A stretch of DNA of 64,000 nucleotides from Deinococcus aerophilus (GTDB lineage Bacteria; Deinococcota; Deinococci; Deinococcales; Deinococcaceae): assembly GCF_014647075.1 (NCBI RefSeq), contig NZ_BMOM01000015.1:1-64000 (forward strand), in the 5' to 3' direction. The notes beneath the pieces are model-generated. The model was not told the DNA's origin. It made no database searches and was given only the letters and a program-made list of their open reading frames with translations. Position numbers and translations under genes: made by a program. Below are positions 1 to 13,290 of the stretch, in pieces (within the stretch, counting starts at the first letter, position 1; each line of letters starts with the position of its first letter).

Positions 1-138
1 ACACGAGGTACACGCCTGGGCACACTCAAAGCAGGCCGCGAGGCACTCGGTCAGGGCTTCCATGGAAAACGGGGAGCGGCCCATCTGCGGATGGGTCTGC
101 AACATGCGGGTCAGGGTCGAAGCGGCGGGCTGGGTCAT
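1..138 (-). CDS. Four-helix bundle copper-binding protein (DUF326/Csp-like), N-terminal part only
   Basis: Only the first 46 codons lie in the window; the gene runs off base 1. The visible N-terminus ends in a helix rich in regularly spaced cysteines (LTECLAACFECAQACTSC), the pattern of the DUF326 / copper storage protein family, in which Cys residues line a four-helix bundle and bind Cu(I). The start ATG at 138 is preceded by a strong GGAGG ribosome binding site seven bases upstream. An in-frame ATG 27 codons earlier exists but lacks such a site. Copper storage or detoxification is inferred from family membership; the rest of the protein is needed to be certain. Confidence 0.75.
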   Translation of the reverse strand, partial: MTQPAASTLTRMLQTHPQMGRSPFSMEALTECLAACFECAQACTSC

Positions 139-351
139 GGAACAACCTCCGGGAAAGTTGGGCGCGGGAACACAGCAGAAGAACACGGCGAACATGGCCT
201 CACGGATGTACCGCGTCATCCTAGAAAAAACTGCCTTAAGCGCGGGTAAAGCTGCCGTTCTCTAAACCCCGACTCAAGCCGGGACCTCCGGGCCGGGCCC
301 CCCGCACAGGGGAAGAAAAAGACGTTCCGGAACCTGGGCCTCCGCGCACGT

Positions 352-357
352 TAGCCT
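352..357 (+). promoter_or_regulatory. Leaderless-type -10 element (TAGCCT)
   Basis: TAGCCT ends six bases before the ATG at 364. The spacer GGAAGG could also act as a weak ribosome binding site if transcription begins further upstream. Confidence 0.45.
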
Positions 358-363
358 GGAAGG

Positions 364-1545
364 ATGACCGCCCCGTCTTCCCTGCCGCCGGACGCCGTTC
401 CACCCGAACAGGCCGGGCCACCCGCCTCGCCGCGCGGTCCGGTGCGTCGGCGGGCGCCGTTGCCGGACGTCCTGCGGGGCGTGGCGCTGCTGGGCATTCT
501 GCTCGTGAATGCACAGGACTTCGCAGGGTTCCGTGAATGGACCCAGACCGGGGCCGACCGCGCTGTTCAGGTACTTACCGATGTCTTCGCCAACGGGCGC
601 TTTATCAGCATCTTTGCCATGCTGTTCGGCTGGGGAGCGTCGGGCCTGCTCGCGCGGCAGGGAGCGGGCGTGTTCCTGCGCCGCCACCTGGTGCTGCTGG
701 CGGTGGGCACGCTGCATTACGTGCTGGTGTGGCACGGCGACATCATCTCGCTGTACGCCGTGGTGGCCTTTGCCCTGCTGTTCACCCTGCGCCTGAACGT
801 GCGCGGCCTGCTGTGGCTGGCCGGGGGGCTGGGCGTATGGTGGCTGGGGCTGGGCGTGCTCGAAGGTCTGGCCGCGCTGGAGCGCGGGATGGAGGCGGCC
901 CGTTTTTCTGGCCTGCCCCCACTGGACAGCGGGGAGACCTACGGAGCCGTGGTGACCGAGCGAGCGGTCGACTTCCTGGGCAACCTGATCGGCGGCGCCC
1001 TGTACAACGGCGCGTGGCTGCTGGCCCTGTTCTGCTTGGGCGCGGCGGCGCGGCAGGCCGGGGTGCTGCTGCGTCCGCACGAACATCTGCGCCTGCTGCG
1101 CGGGCTCTCGGTCTGGGGCCTCGTGATCGGGCTGCCGCTGGGGGGCCTGCTCGCGTGGATGAACACGCGCGGCGATTACGCCAGCGGCGTGCTGTCGGTT
1201 CCGGTGCGCATGGGAGGAGGACTGGCCAGTGCGCTGGGATATGTGGGCATTATCGGCCTGCTGACGGTGCGGGAGCGGCTGGGACCGCTGGAGGCCTTCG
1301 CGGCGAGCGGGCGGGTCGCCATGAGCAATTACCTCGCGCAGAGCGTGGTCATGACCGCCGTGTTCTATCCCTATGCCGGAGCGCAGTTCGGGCGCTGGGG
1401 AGCGGCGGCGGCGGTGGGGCTGGCGCTGGTCCTGGCACTGGCCCAGCTGCCGCTCAGCGCGTGGTGGCTGCGCCGTTTTGGAACCGGACCTCTGGAGTGG
1501 CTGGTGCGGCGACTGGTGTATGGCCGGACCCGGCAAGGCGGGTAA
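364..1545 (+). CDS. DUF418 (YeiB-like) polytopic membrane protein
   Basis: 393 residues, almost entirely hydrophobic helices. After a proline-rich cytoplasmic N-terminus the first helix carries the DUF418 opening signature [17 protein letters not shown] (about residue 37 onward), and the C-terminus has the family ending around SNYLAQS and [16 protein letters not shown]418 proteins are inner-membrane proteins whose substrate is not established; acyl or small-molecule transport has been suggested. The gene stands alone upstream of jag, with its own -10 element directly before the start. Confidence 0.85.
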   Translation: MTAPSSLPPDAVPPEQAGPPASPRGPVRRRAPLPDVLRGVALLGILLVNAQDFAGFREWTQTGADRAVQVLTDVFANGRFISIFAMLFGWGASGLLARQGAGVFLRRHLVLLAVGTLHYVLVWHGDIISLYAVVAFALLFTLRLNVRGLLWLAGGLGVWWLGLGVLEGLAALERGMEAARFSGLPPLDSGETYGAVVTERAVDFLGNLIGGALYNGAWLLALFCLGAAARQAGVLLRPHEHLRLLRGLSVWGLVIGLPLGGLLAWMNTRGDYASGVLSVPVRMGGGLASALGYVGIIGLLTVRERLGPLEAFAASGRVAMSNYLAQSVVMTAVFYPYAGAQFGRWGAAAAVGLALVLALAQLPLSAWWLRRFGTGPLEWLVRRLVYGRTRQGG

Positions 1546-1581
1546 CCCCCGCCCTGTGGGAAACGGGTGAGAGCGGCGCGG

Positions 1582-1587
1582 TAGACT
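1582..1587 (+). promoter_or_regulatory. Leaderless-type -10 element (TAGACT)
   Basis: TAGACT followed by seven bases and the ATG of jag at 1595. No Shine-Dalgarno sequence precedes this start. Confidence 0.5.
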
Positions 1588-1594
1588 GCAGCGT

Positions 1595-2173
1595 ATGGAC
1601 AACCGGACGAACCTTGACGACTACCTCGCGGGGCTGGGCATCAGCGACGCGGAGGAGAGTGCGCCGCTGCCGCCCGCGCCGGACACCACCGCCGCGCCCC
1701 TGCCGGACGCCGCAAACGAGTCCCCCAAGGCCGTCCTGGAACGCTTCCTGCGCGGCCTGATCGCCCGCATTGACCCCGAACTGAGCGTGACCGTCCGTGA
1801 AACGGAGGAGGCCCTGGAGGCCGAGATCAGCGGGGAAAACGCCGCCCGGCTCGCCGGACGCGACGGCCGCACCCTGGGAGCCATCGAGGTGATCGCGTAC
1901 ACCGTGCTTGCCAAGCAGGAAGGCCGCGGCGACCTGCGCGTGCGCGTGGATGTGGGCGGCTTCCGCCGGCGGCAGGCCGACACCCTGACCAAGCTTGCCG
2001 AGCGCCTCGCCATCGGGGTGGCCAAGAGCGGCGAGCCCCACGAGCTGCAGCCCATGCCCGCCGCCGAGCGGCGCGTCATCCACATCGCCCTCAAGGAACA
2101 CCCCGACGTCATGAGCGAGTCCGTGGGCGAGGGCGCGGCCCGGCGCCTGATTATCCGGCCGCGCCACAGCTGA
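1595..2173 (+). CDS. khpB: Jag/KhpB-type RNA-binding protein (KH + R3H)
   Basis: 192 residues. An acidic, proline/alanine-rich N-terminal 45 residues is followed by a KH-like region with the [13 protein letters not shown] core (about residues 89-101, in the place of the GKxGxxL loop) and a C-terminal R3H region ending in the [14 protein letters not shown] stretch. Jag/KhpB proteins bind RNA and in other bacteria affect cell division and envelope homeostasis. In many genomes jag follows yidC; here it lies between a DUF418 gene and prmC, and no yidC or rnpA is visible nearby. The start is fixed by the -10 hexamer seven bases upstream. Confidence 0.88.
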   Translation: MDNRTNLDDYLAGLGISDAEESAPLPPAPDTTAAPLPDAANESPKAVLERFLRGLIARIDPELSVTVRETEEALEAEISGENAARLAGRDGRTLGAIEVIAYTVLAKQEGRGDLRVRVDVGGFRRRQADTLTKLAERLAIGVAKSGEPHELQPMPAAERRVIHIALKEHPDVMSESVGEGAARRLIIRPRHS

Positions 2174-2195
2174 GGGCTTTTTCCACCTGCCCGGC

Positions 2196-3044
2196 ATGCC
2201 CACCCTGCGCGACCACCTCCTGAGCGCCGTTCACCGCCTGCGTGGGGCGGGCGTGCCCTCGCCCGAGGCCGACGCCCGGGCGCTGGTGCTGGGGGCGCTG
2301 AACCTCTCCCCCACCGCGTTGCTGCTGCGCGGCGCGGATCCGGTCGACCCCGACGACGCCGCGCGGCTGGAGGCCCTGCTGCGGCGGCGTGAGGACCGCG
2401 TGCCGCTGCAGTACCTGCTTGGCCCGCTGGAGTGGGGCGGCGTGCAGCTGCGGGTGGACGGGCGGGCACTGATTCCCCGGCCCGAGACCGAGTGGCTGCT
2501 GCACCTGGCCCTGCAGAACCTCCCCGCGCACGCCGTCCCACGGGTGGCCGATGTGGGCACCGGCACCGGCGCGCTGGCCCTGGGCGTGCAGGCGGCCCGG
2601 CCCGGCGCGCACGTTACCGCCACCGACCTCAGCGCGGCGGCACTGGACCTTGCCCGCGAGAACAGTGCTCTGAACGCCCTGAACGTCACCTTCGTCCAGA
2701 CGGACCTGCTGACCGGCGTGACCGGCCCGTTTGACCTGATCGTCAGCAATCCGCCGTACCTGCCCGACACCGACCGCGCCGGGGCCGATCCGGAAGTGCG
2801 GTATGACCCCGACCTGGCGCTGTATTCCGGCCCGGACGGGCTGGCCCTGGCCCGCCGCCTGGCCCCGCAGGCCCGCAGCCGCCTGGGTCCGGGCGGCGTG
2901 CTGTGGCTGGAACTCGACCCGCGCAATGCCCCCGCCTTCGCCGCCGAGCTGCGCCCTCAGGGCTGGAACACCACCGTCCACGCCGACCTGACCGGACGTG
3001 GACGCTTCGTGCGGGCAGTGCCGGTCTCCCTCACCCAGGAATGA
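2196..3044 (+). CDS. prmC: Peptide chain release factor N5-glutamine methyltransferase PrmC
   Basis: 282 residues. The N-terminal helical substrate-binding region is followed by a class I SAM methyltransferase fold with motif [14 protein letters not shown] (about residue 117) and the diagnostic catalytic NPPY tetrapeptide in [12 protein letters not shown] (about residue 185). PrmC methylates the glutamine of the GGQ motif in release factors RF1 and RF2. It begins 22 bases after jag, so the two may be co-transcribed, although no ribosome binding site is evident before this ATG. Confidence 0.93.
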   Translation: MPTLRDHLLSAVHRLRGAGVPSPEADARALVLGALNLSPTALLLRGADPVDPDDAARLEALLRRREDRVPLQYLLGPLEWGGVQLRVDGRALIPRPETEWLLHLALQNLPAHAVPRVADVGTGTGALALGVQAARPGAHVTATDLSAAALDLARENSALNALNVTFVQTDLLTGVTGPFDLIVSNPPYLPDTDRAGADPEVRYDPDLALYSGPDGLALARRLAPQARSRLGPGGVLWLELDPRNAPAFAAELRPQGWNTTVHADLTGRGRFVRAVPVSLTQE

Positions 3045-3059
3045 CAGAATGCGGCCCGT

Positions 3060-3875
<816 letters not shown>

Positions 3876-3898
3876 CCGCAGGGTGCCAGACCATCCGG

Positions 3899-3931
3899 GG
3901 AAGCCGCGCCTGAGTTGCGCGGCTTCCTTTT
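3899..3931 (+). terminator. Rho-independent terminator
   Basis: Perfect 11-bp stem GGAAGCCGCGC / GCGCGGCTTCC with a seven-base loop, followed by TTTT. It ends the jag-prmC-VC0807 unit. Confidence 0.85.
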
Positions 3932-4001
3932 GTGTTCAGAGCACACCCTGCCGTTGTGCCCGCCTGATCCCGGTGTTCCATATTCCCCGGCCCAGTGCGC
4001 G

Positions 4002-5108
4002 TCAGCCGACCTCGATCATGACCTTCATGCTCGCCCTCTTCTCGCGGTCCGCGAAGGCGAAGGCCTCGGGGGTGTCCCCAAAGGCGTAGCGGTGGGTGAC
4101 CAGGGCGTCCAGATCCACCGCGCCGCTCTGGACGAGCGCGATGGCGGCGGGGTAGCAGTTGGCGTAACGGAAGACCCCCCGCAGGGTCGCCTCGCGGCTG
4201 GCCGCCGACACGATGTCCAGGCTGACTTCCGGATCGGGCGGCAGACCCACGAGCACCGCCCGGCCCCCGGGGCGCGGCGCGGCCAGGGTCAGCCGGGTGG
4301 TGGGCAGGCTGCCGGCGGTCTCGAAGGCCACGTCCACTCCGGCATGGGAAAGCGGCAGGTCACCGCGGGTCAGCTCGTGGATCACGGCCAGCACGTCGGC
4401 CGTGCGGGCATTGATGGTGTGGGTGGCCCCCACCCGGCGGGCCAGGTCCAGCCGGAAGTCCTCCAGATCGACGGCGATGATGGTGGTCGCTCCCGCCGCG
4501 CGCGCCGCCTGGATGGTGGTGCAGCCGATCGGCCCGGCGCCGAACACCGCCACCCGGTCACCCGGCCCCACCTCGCCCCTGCGCGCCGCCCACACCCCCA
4601 CCGCCAGCGGTTCGAGCAGCGCGCCCGCGTCGTCGCTGAGGGTATCGGGCAGCGGGAAAACGAAGTCGTCGGGCCACAGCACGTACTCGCCCAGCGCTCC
4701 GTCGACCGGCGGCGTCGCCATGAAGGTCATGCCGGGACACAGGTTGTACTCGCCGCGTTTGCAGTACACGCACCGCCGGCACGGCACGCCCGGCTCCAGC
4801 GCCACCCGGTCCCCCACCCCGACGCGGGTCACGCCCTCGCCCACCGCCTCGACCACGCCCATCACCTCGTGGCCCAGCACCAGCGGCGCCTCCACCACGA
4901 ATGATCCGATGCGACCGTGGGTGTAGTAATGCACGTCGCTGCCGCACACGCCGATGCGACGCACCCGCACCCGCACCTCGCGCGGGCCGGGGGCAGCCAC
5001 CGTGCGCGTCTCCCAGCGCAGATCATGGGTGCCGTGCAGCACGCTGGTCCGTGAGGTCCGGGGTTCGGGGGCGGCGGGGGTGGTCGAGACAGATTCCGTG
5101 GAGGTCAT
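4002..5108 (-). CDS. Zinc-dependent polyol (sorbitol/xylitol-type) dehydrogenase
   Basis: 368 residues, medium-chain dehydrogenase. The catalytic zinc cysteine lies in GVCGSDVHYYTHGRIG, then GHEVMG supplies the histidine and glutamate, and the structural zinc loop has C-x2-C-x2-C-x7-C (CRRCVYCKRGEYNLC). The Rossmann motif is VAVFGAGPIGCT. The HYYxxGRIG stretch is typical of sorbitol and xylitol dehydrogenases, which oxidise polyols to ketoses with NAD. It is the last gene of the polyol operon, starting 68 bases after the mannitol-type dehydrogenase. An AAGGTG ribosome binding site precedes ATG 5108. The exact polyol cannot be read from sequence. Confidence 0.85.
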   Translation of the reverse strand: MTSTESVSTTPAAPEPRTSRTSVLHGTHDLRWETRTVAAPGPREVRVRVRRIGVCGSDVHYYTHGRIGSFVVEAPLVLGHEVMGVVEAVGEGVTRVGVGDRVALEPGVPCRRCVYCKRGEYNLCPGMTFMATPPVDGALGEYVLWPDDFVFPLPDTLSDDAGALLEPLAVGVWAARRGEVGPGDRVAVFGAGPIGCTTIQAARAAGATTIIAVDLEDFRLDLARRVGATHTINARTADVLAVIHELTRGDLPLSHAGVDVAFETAGSLPTTRLTLAAPRPGGRAVLVGLPPDPEVSLDIVSAASREATLRGVFRYANCYPAAIALVQSGAVDLDALVTHRYAFGDTPEAFAFADREKRASMKVMIEVG

Positions 5109-5176
5109 GGCAACACCTTTTTCTGAGGGAAGGTCGGGGCAAACAGCACCGCCGCGCGGGAAAACTGGCGGGCCAC

Positions 5177-6694
<1,518 letters not shown>

Positions 6695-6763
6695 GGGGAG
6701 TCTCCTGAAAATGGTGGGGCGGTGGGGCGAGGTGGTGGGACGGGGCGGCACGGGAGCTCACGC

Positions 6764-7417
6764 TCAGCCGGTCCACTGCACAATCAGGTCGGCCCGGGAG
6801 CGCGAGGCCTGAATCCGCGCGGCGTTGCGCCCGTCCACCTGCGCGGCCCAGGCCTCGGCCTGTGCGGAAGTCTTGCCGAACGCCACGTGGCGCGAAATCA
6901 GCCGGGGCACCCGCACCTCGTCCGGCACCTCCAGAAACCACACCGTGTCCAGCTGGCGGCGCACCTCGGGCCACGGGGGGTCCTCCAGCAGCAGGTAATT
7001 GCCCTCGGTGAGGATCAGCGGGGTCCCGGCGGGCACCGGCACCGCGCTGCCGATGGACTCTTCCAGCGTGCGGTCAAAGGCCGGGGCGTAAACCGTGTCC
7101 TCGCCGCCCGCGCGCAGCCGCGCGAGCAGCGCCGCGTAGCCGCCTGCGTCGAAGGTGTCGGGGGCCCCCTTGCGGTCCCGGCGGCCCAGCCGTTCCAGTT
7201 CGGCGTTTGCGAGGTGAAATCCGTCCATACCGACCACCGCTGCCTGCGTGCCCAGTGCCCCGGCCAGTGCCGTACACAGGGTCGATTTGCCGGCGCCGGG
7301 CGCTCCCGTGAGGCCCAGAACCGTGCGCCCACCCGGCATGGCCAGCGCCTGAACCCGCGCCGCGAGGTCGGCGGTGGTGGCCCGCAGGACGGGCGGGCCG
7401 GACAGGGGATCAGTCAT
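6764..7417 (-). CDS. P-loop sugar/nucleoside kinase family protein (YggC/FrcK-like)
   Basis: 217 residues. Walker A is GLTGAPGAGKST (about residues 35-46), followed by VVGMDGFHLAN and a late EGNYLLL stretch, the pattern of the uridine kinase/pantothenate kinase-like group that includes proteins encoded next to fructose and polyol transporters. Its position between the ABC permease and mannitol-type dehydrogenase genes suggests that it phosphorylates the ketose made by the dehydrogenases, replacing a PfkB or ROK fructokinase. That role is inferred from context; only the kinase fold is visible in the sequence. Confidence 0.75.
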   Translation of the reverse strand: MTDPLSGPPVLRATTADLAARVQALAMPGGRTVLGLTGAPGAGKSTLCTALAGALGTQAAVVGMDGFHLANAELERLGRRDRKGAPDTFDAGGYAALLARLRAGGEDTVYAPAFDRTLEESIGSAVPVPAGTPLILTEGNYLLLEDPPWPEVRRQLDTVWFLEVPDEVRVPRLISRHVAFGKTSAQAEAWAAQVDGRNAARIQASRSRADLIVQWTG

Positions 7418-7430
7418 ACCGCGCCCCGCC

Positions 7431-8282
<852 letters not shown>

Positions 8283-8283
8283 G

Positions 8284-9213
<930 letters not shown>

Positions 9214-9302
9214 GGAGGTCCCCTTGTCGCGGCGGTGGGTGGCGGCAATGGCGCCCGGGCGGTGGATGGGGGTCAGCGCGGCCCCTCGCGGTCAGCCGTC
9301 CT

Positions 9303-9330
9303 GTCCAGGAAAAGCCCGTCCAGGAAAAGA
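9303..9330. repeat. Tandem short direct repeat GTCCAGGAAAAG
   Basis: Two copies of GTCCAGGAAAAG separated by three bases, directly beside the terminator hairpin between the binding-protein and permease genes. Likely a local duplication; no function evident. Confidence 0.6.
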
Positions 9331-9331
9331 T

Positions 9332-9368
9332 GGGGAGGAGTCCGGCAACGTTGCCCGGCCTCCTCCCC
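9332..9368 (-). terminator. Intercistronic terminator-like hairpin after the binding protein gene
   Basis: On the minus strand GGGGAGGAG and CTCCTCCCC enclose a second stem CCGG/CCGG around the loop; the hairpin is followed by ATCTTTT. Its position within the operon suggests partial termination that favours the upstream binding-protein gene. Confidence 0.75.
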
Positions 9369-9392
9369 GTCTGTGGCCAGAAACGCCGGAGG

Positions 9393-10721
9393 TTACTTCT
9401 GGTAGCCGCCGTCCTTGGCGACCTTCTGGGCGGCGTTCTGCGCCTGCTTGAGGGCCTGATCCACGGTGGTCTGACCGCTGATGGCCCCGGCCAGGAACTG
9501 GCCCACCTGGGTGCCCAGCGCTTGGAACTGCGGAATGGCGACGTACTGGATGCCCGTGTAGGGAACGGGGTCCTTGGTGGCGTTGGTCACGTCGGCGCTG
9601 TTGATGGCGCTCAGGACCAGACCGCTGAACGCTCCGGCGGCCTTCTTGTAGTTGGGGTTGTTGTAGGTGCTGGTGCGGGTGCCGGGGGGAACCGAGGCCC
9701 AGGTGCCCTTTTCCTTGGCGACCAGCGCGATGTAGTCCTGGCTGGTGGCCCAGGTGATGAACTTGAAGGCGGCGTCCTCCTTCTTGGTGCTCTTGGGAAT
9801 CGCCAGGTTCCAGCTCCAGTACCAGTGGTTGCCCTTGGGGGTGCCGGGGCCGACCGGCGCGTTGGCGAAGCCCACCGATTTGGTGATCTTGGAGCTGCTC
9901 GGATCGCTCAGGAAACCGGCGGCCACGGTGGCGTCCACCCACATGCCGCACTTGCCCTGGCTCATCAGGGTCAGGTTCTCGGTAAAGCCGTTGCCGGTGG
10001 CGCCGGGAGGGCCGTACTTCCGGATGGTGTCGACGTAGAAGGTCATGGCGTTCTTCCACGCCGGCGAGTTGAGCTGCGCTTGCCAGTTGTTGTCGTACCA
10101 GCGCCCACCGAAGGTGTTCACCACGGTGCTGAACACGGCGGCGTTCTCGCCCCAGCCGGGCAGCCCGCGCAGGCAGATGCCGTAAACGCCCTTGGACGGG
10201 TTATGGATCTTGGCCGCAAAGTTCTGGATCTGGCTCCAGGTGGGGCTCTGCGGCATGGTCAGACCGGCAGCCTTGAACAGATCCTTGTTGTAGAAGGTCA
10301 TGCTGCTCTCGGCATAGAACGGTACGGCGTACAGGTTGCCGTTGACCGTCAGCGCCTTGCGGACCCCGGGGATAATGTCGTCGACGTTGTAACTCTTGGC
10401 AATCTCGGGGTTCTTGGCGAACATCGGGGTCAGCGGATCGAGCCAGCCGTTCTTGGCCCAGATCGGCACCTCGTATGCCCCCACCGTGGCGACGTCGAAG
10501 CCGCCCGCGTTGCTCGCGACGTCCAGCGTGACCTTCTGGCGCAGCTCGTTTTCGGGCAGCACCACCCATTTCACGTTGATGTCCGGGTACTTCTTGGTGA
10601 ACTCCGGCGTCAGCTTCTGCATGGTCACCATGTCCGGGTTGTTCACGGTGGCGATCGTGATGGTGGTGGCCGCCTGGGCCGTGGCGGTCAGGGCGAGGCT
10701 GAGCAGCAACAGTCGTTTCAT
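9393..10721 (-). CDS. Extracellular sugar/polyol-binding protein of ABC transporter
   Basis: 442 residues from ATG 10721, chosen because it has GGAGG seven bases upstream and opens a signal peptide (MKRLLLLSLALTATAQA, cleavage after AQA); a longer GTG-initiated frame has neither. The mature protein is a cluster B solute-binding protein (ITIATVNNPDMVTMQKLTPEF at the start, FDVATVGAYEVPIWAKNGWL later) of the type that binds sorbitol, mannitol or related compounds. First gene of the operon, divergent from the LacI regulator, with palindromes between them. The signal peptide is Sec-type and lacks a lipobox cysteine. Confidence 0.92.
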   Translation of the reverse strand: MKRLLLLSLALTATAQAATTITIATVNNPDMVTMQKLTPEFTKKYPDINVKWVVLPENELRQKVTLDVASNAGGFDVATVGAYEVPIWAKNGWLDPLTPMFAKNPEIAKSYNVDDIIPGVRKALTVNGNLYAVPFYAESSMTFYNKDLFKAAGLTMPQSPTWSQIQNFAAKIHNPSKGVYGICLRGLPGWGENAAVFSTVVNTFGGRWYDNNWQAQLNSPAWKNAMTFYVDTIRKYGPPGATGNGFTENLTLMSQGKCGMWVDATVAAGFLSDPSSSKITKSVGFANAPVGPGTPKGNHWYWSWNLAIPKSTKKEDAAFKFITWATSQDYIALVAKEKGTWASVPPGTRTSTYNNPNYKKAAGAFSGLVLSAINSADVTNATKDPVPYTGIQYVAIPQFQALGTQVGQFLAGAISGQTTVDQALKQAQNAAQKVAKDGGYQK

Positions 10722-11044
10722 GAGAACCTCCGGGAAGGGGCGGGGTGGCCAGCAGGTCACCCGGCGAAAACGGCGCGGCGGCGATCACCCTGCCCCCAGG
10801 ACGGGGGTCAGGGCGAGCCAGGTGGCCGCTCCACCCGGCTGTTCACTGCTGAACGGTTTCTATGCGTACAAATGGTCTCGTGACCATCAGTGAACCACAC
10901 TCCCCTGGTTTTGTCTAGGGACTGCCGCGAGCGCCGCATGCCCATCTCCATGATCTCGTGGCCAGGAGCGGTATTTTCTGCCGCGCGGGTTGTGCCCTCC
11001 CGCCGGACAGCGGCCTCCAGATCCATCTGTACTACACTGGTCTC
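10722..11044. promoter_or_regulatory. Divergent control region between the polyol operon and lacI-type regulator
   Basis: 323 bases with no gene. It holds two inverted repeats: GTTCA-4-TGAAC at 10841-10854 and ATGGTC-TCGT-GACCAT at 10872-10887. Part of the second (TGGTCTCGTG) recurs at 11038-11047, directly over the regulator's own start. These are candidate operator sites for the adjacent LacI protein. Confidence 0.55.
10872..10887. promoter_or_regulatory. Candidate LacI-family operator palindrome
   Basis: 16-base inverted repeat ATGGTC-TCGT-GACCAT, upstream of the operon start at 10721. Ten bases of it are repeated at the regulator start (11038-11047), as expected if the regulator also controls itself. 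Confidence 0.5.
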
Positions 11045-12085
11045 GTGTCCACCATCGAAGACGTCGCCCGGCTTGCGGGCGTCGCCCCCACCACCGCCAA
11101 ACGGGCCCTGCGTGAGCCCGAAAAGCTCACGCCCGCCACGCTCGCGCGGGTGCAGCAGGCCATCGAGCAGCTGCACTACGAACCGGACCTGCGGGCAGGC
11201 GGACTGCGCGCGGGCCAGAGCAGCATCATTGGCCTGATCGTGGGCAGCATCCTGGAGCCGTTCTTTGCGCAGTTCGCCCGCACCGCCACGCGCGTGCTGG
11301 CCGACAGTGGCTATACCCTGATCATCAGCGAGAATGAGTACAGCGCCGCGCGTGAGCTCGAGGAGTTGCGGCGGCTGTACGGACTGCGGGTTGCGGGCAT
11401 CATGCTGCGGCCCGGCTACGGCGCCGAGAGCCGGGATTATCTGACGCGCCTGACCGGACGCGGTGTGGGCATCGTCGAGTACGATTACGCGCCTCCCCAC
11501 AGCCCCTACTCCAGCGTCACCCTGGACAACCCGCGCGCGATGTACAGCGCCGTCGAATACCTGCACGGCCTGGGGCACCGGCGCATCGCGGCGCTGGGAA
11601 CCTACCACCCGGTCATTCACCCCGAGGAACGCAGCCGCACTTTTCCGGAAGCCATGAATGCCTGCGGTCTGCGCGTTTACCCCGAATACCAGCGCGTCAC
11701 CCTGCTCACCGAGGACACCGCCTACTCCCTGACCCACGAACTGCTGGGCCTGCCGCAGCCGCCCACCGCCCTGATCGCCCTGGCCGGCACCCAGGCCATC
11801 GGGGCCTACCGCGCAATCCGGGAGCGCGGCCTGCAGATCCCGGGCGACCTGTCTTTGCTCACCTTCGACGATTACCCGTGGACAGCCCTGGTTGAGCCGC
11901 CCATCACGGTCATGGACCAGCCGGTCGAGGAGATGGCGCGGGCCACCACGGCCCTGATGCTCGCGCACCTGGAAGGTCAGCCGGTGTCCGAGCACCGCAT
12001 GTTCCCCAGCCGCCTGATCGTGCGTGGCAGCACCGCTCCGCCGGCGGCCGCCCTCGCCGCGGCGCACGGCCGCGCGGCGGGCTGA
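11045..12085 (+). CDS. LacI family transcriptional regulator
   Basis: 346 residues from GTG 11045. The N-terminus is a canonical LacI helix-turn-helix (TIEDVARLAGVAPTTAKRAL), followed by the hinge and a periplasmic-binding-protein fold ending in SLLTFDDYPWT. The open frame continues 29 codons upstream, but the LacI head domain begins exactly at this GTG, and a TACACT hexamer ends five bases before it, so a leaderless start is likely. Divergent from the polyol ABC operon, it is the probable polyol-responsive repressor of that operon and perhaps of itself. Confidence 0.9.
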   Translation: MSTIEDVARLAGVAPTTAKRALREPEKLTPATLARVQQAIEQLHYEPDLRAGGLRAGQSSIIGLIVGSILEPFFAQFARTATRVLADSGYTLIISENEYSAARELEELRRLYGLRVAGIMLRPGYGAESRDYLTRLTGRGVGIVEYDYAPPHSPYSSVTLDNPRAMYSAVEYLHGLGHRRIAALGTYHPVIHPEERSRTFPEAMNACGLRVYPEYQRVTLLTEDTAYSLTHELLGLPQPPTALIALAGTQAIGAYRAIRERGLQIPGDLSLLTFDDYPWTALVEPPITVMDQPVEEMARATTALMLAHLEGQPVSEHRMFPSRLIVRGSTAPPAAALAAAHGRAAG

Positions 12086-12235
12086 GGCGGGGCCTGCCCG
12101 CATGAACGTTCGGTGGAGACGGCGCTTGCCGGGAAGCGCCGCACTCCGGCATGCTGGGGAACGTGGCCCGCCCCATCCGGCGGCGCACTGGCCTGACGTC
12201 CGCATCCCGCACCGCTCTTTCCCAGGAGGTTTGCC

Positions 12236-13213
12236 ATGAATTCAGCCCAGACCCTGACCGACCAGACCGCCGTCGGCACGAACAAGTTGCAGCAGCTCAA
12301 GGCCGTCTCGGTGGTCGTGGCCGACACCGGCGACATCGAGGCCATCCGCGAGTACCAGCCGCGCGACTGCACCACCAATCCGTCCCTGATCCTCAAGGCC
12401 GCGCAGCTGCCCGCCTACGCTGGCCTGCTCTCCGAGGCGCGCGGCTGGCTGCGCGACGGCCAGAGCGTCGACGACGTGATTGACCGTCTGACCGTCCGCA
12501 TCGGCACCGAGCTGACGCGCATTGTGCCCGGCGACGTGTCCACCGAGGTGGACGCCCGGCTGTCCTTTGACCGGGACGCCATGCTGCAGCGTGCCCGGCA
12601 CCTGATCGCGCTGTACGAGCAAAACGGCGTGGGCCGCGAGCGCATCCTGATCAAGCTGGCCGCCACCTGGGAAGGCATCCGGGCCGCCGAGGTGCTGGAG
12701 AAAGAGGGCATTCGCTGCAACCTGACGCTGATCTTCGGGCTGACCCAGGCGATTGCCTGCGCCCAGGCCGGCGCCTACCTGATCTCGCCCTTCGTGGGCC
12801 GCATCACCGACTGGTACAAGAAGAGCACCGGCACCCAGACGTACTCGGTCGAGGAAGACCCCGGCCTGAACTCGGTGCGGGAGATCTACGCGCACTTCAA
12901 GGCACACGGCTACCCCACCGTGATCATGGGAGCCAGCTTCCGCAGCGCCGCGCAGGTGGAAGCCCTGGCCGGCTGTGACCGCCTGACCGTCAGCCCGCAG
13001 CTGCTGGGCGAACTTGCCGCCGATACCGGCCCGCTGACAGTGAAATTGAACGCCGAGATGGGCAGCGAGAAGGAAGACGCCATCACCGAGGCGCAGTACC
13101 GCTACAGCCTGGCCGAGGACGCGATGGCGGGCGAGAAGCTCAACGAGGGCATCCGCTCGTTTGCCGCCGACACCGAGAAACTGGGAGCCCTGCTCGCCAG
13201 CCCGCAGGCGTAG
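12236..13213 (+). CDS. tal: Transaldolase
   Basis: 325 residues, TalB-type. Visible signatures include the DCTTNPSLIL stretch near residue 45 and the Schiff-base lysine in ERILIKLAATWEG (about residue 138). Transaldolase moves a dihydroxyacetone unit between sedoheptulose 7-phosphate and glyceraldehyde 3-phosphate, giving fructose 6-phosphate and erythrose 4-phosphate. It has a strong AGGAGG ribosome binding site. Placement after the LacI gene links the polyol operon product (fructose 6-phosphate) with the pentose phosphate pathway. Confidence 0.95.
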   Translation: MNSAQTLTDQTAVGTNKLQQLKAVSVVVADTGDIEAIREYQPRDCTTNPSLILKAAQLPAYAGLLSEARGWLRDGQSVDDVIDRLTVRIGTELTRIVPGDVSTEVDARLSFDRDAMLQRARHLIALYEQNGVGRERILIKLAATWEGIRAAEVLEKEGIRCNLTLIFGLTQAIACAQAGAYLISPFVGRITDWYKKSTGTQTYSVEEDPGLNSVREIYAHFKAHGYPTVIMGASFRSAAQVEALAGCDRLTVSPQLLGELAADTGPLTVKLNAEMGSEKEDAITEAQYRYSLAEDAMAGEKLNEGIRSFAADTEKLGALLASPQA

Positions 13214-13290
13214 GCGTCCGGCGTCCGGGGAGGTGCGGCGAGCGGTTTTTCGTCGTCTCCCCGGGCATCCAGCCTACGCAGTGTGCGGAC

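Noticed and set aside
274..1602. 442-codon open frame on the minus strand
   Set aside because: Antisense to the DUF418 gene, with Gln/His/Arg-rich low-complexity sequence.
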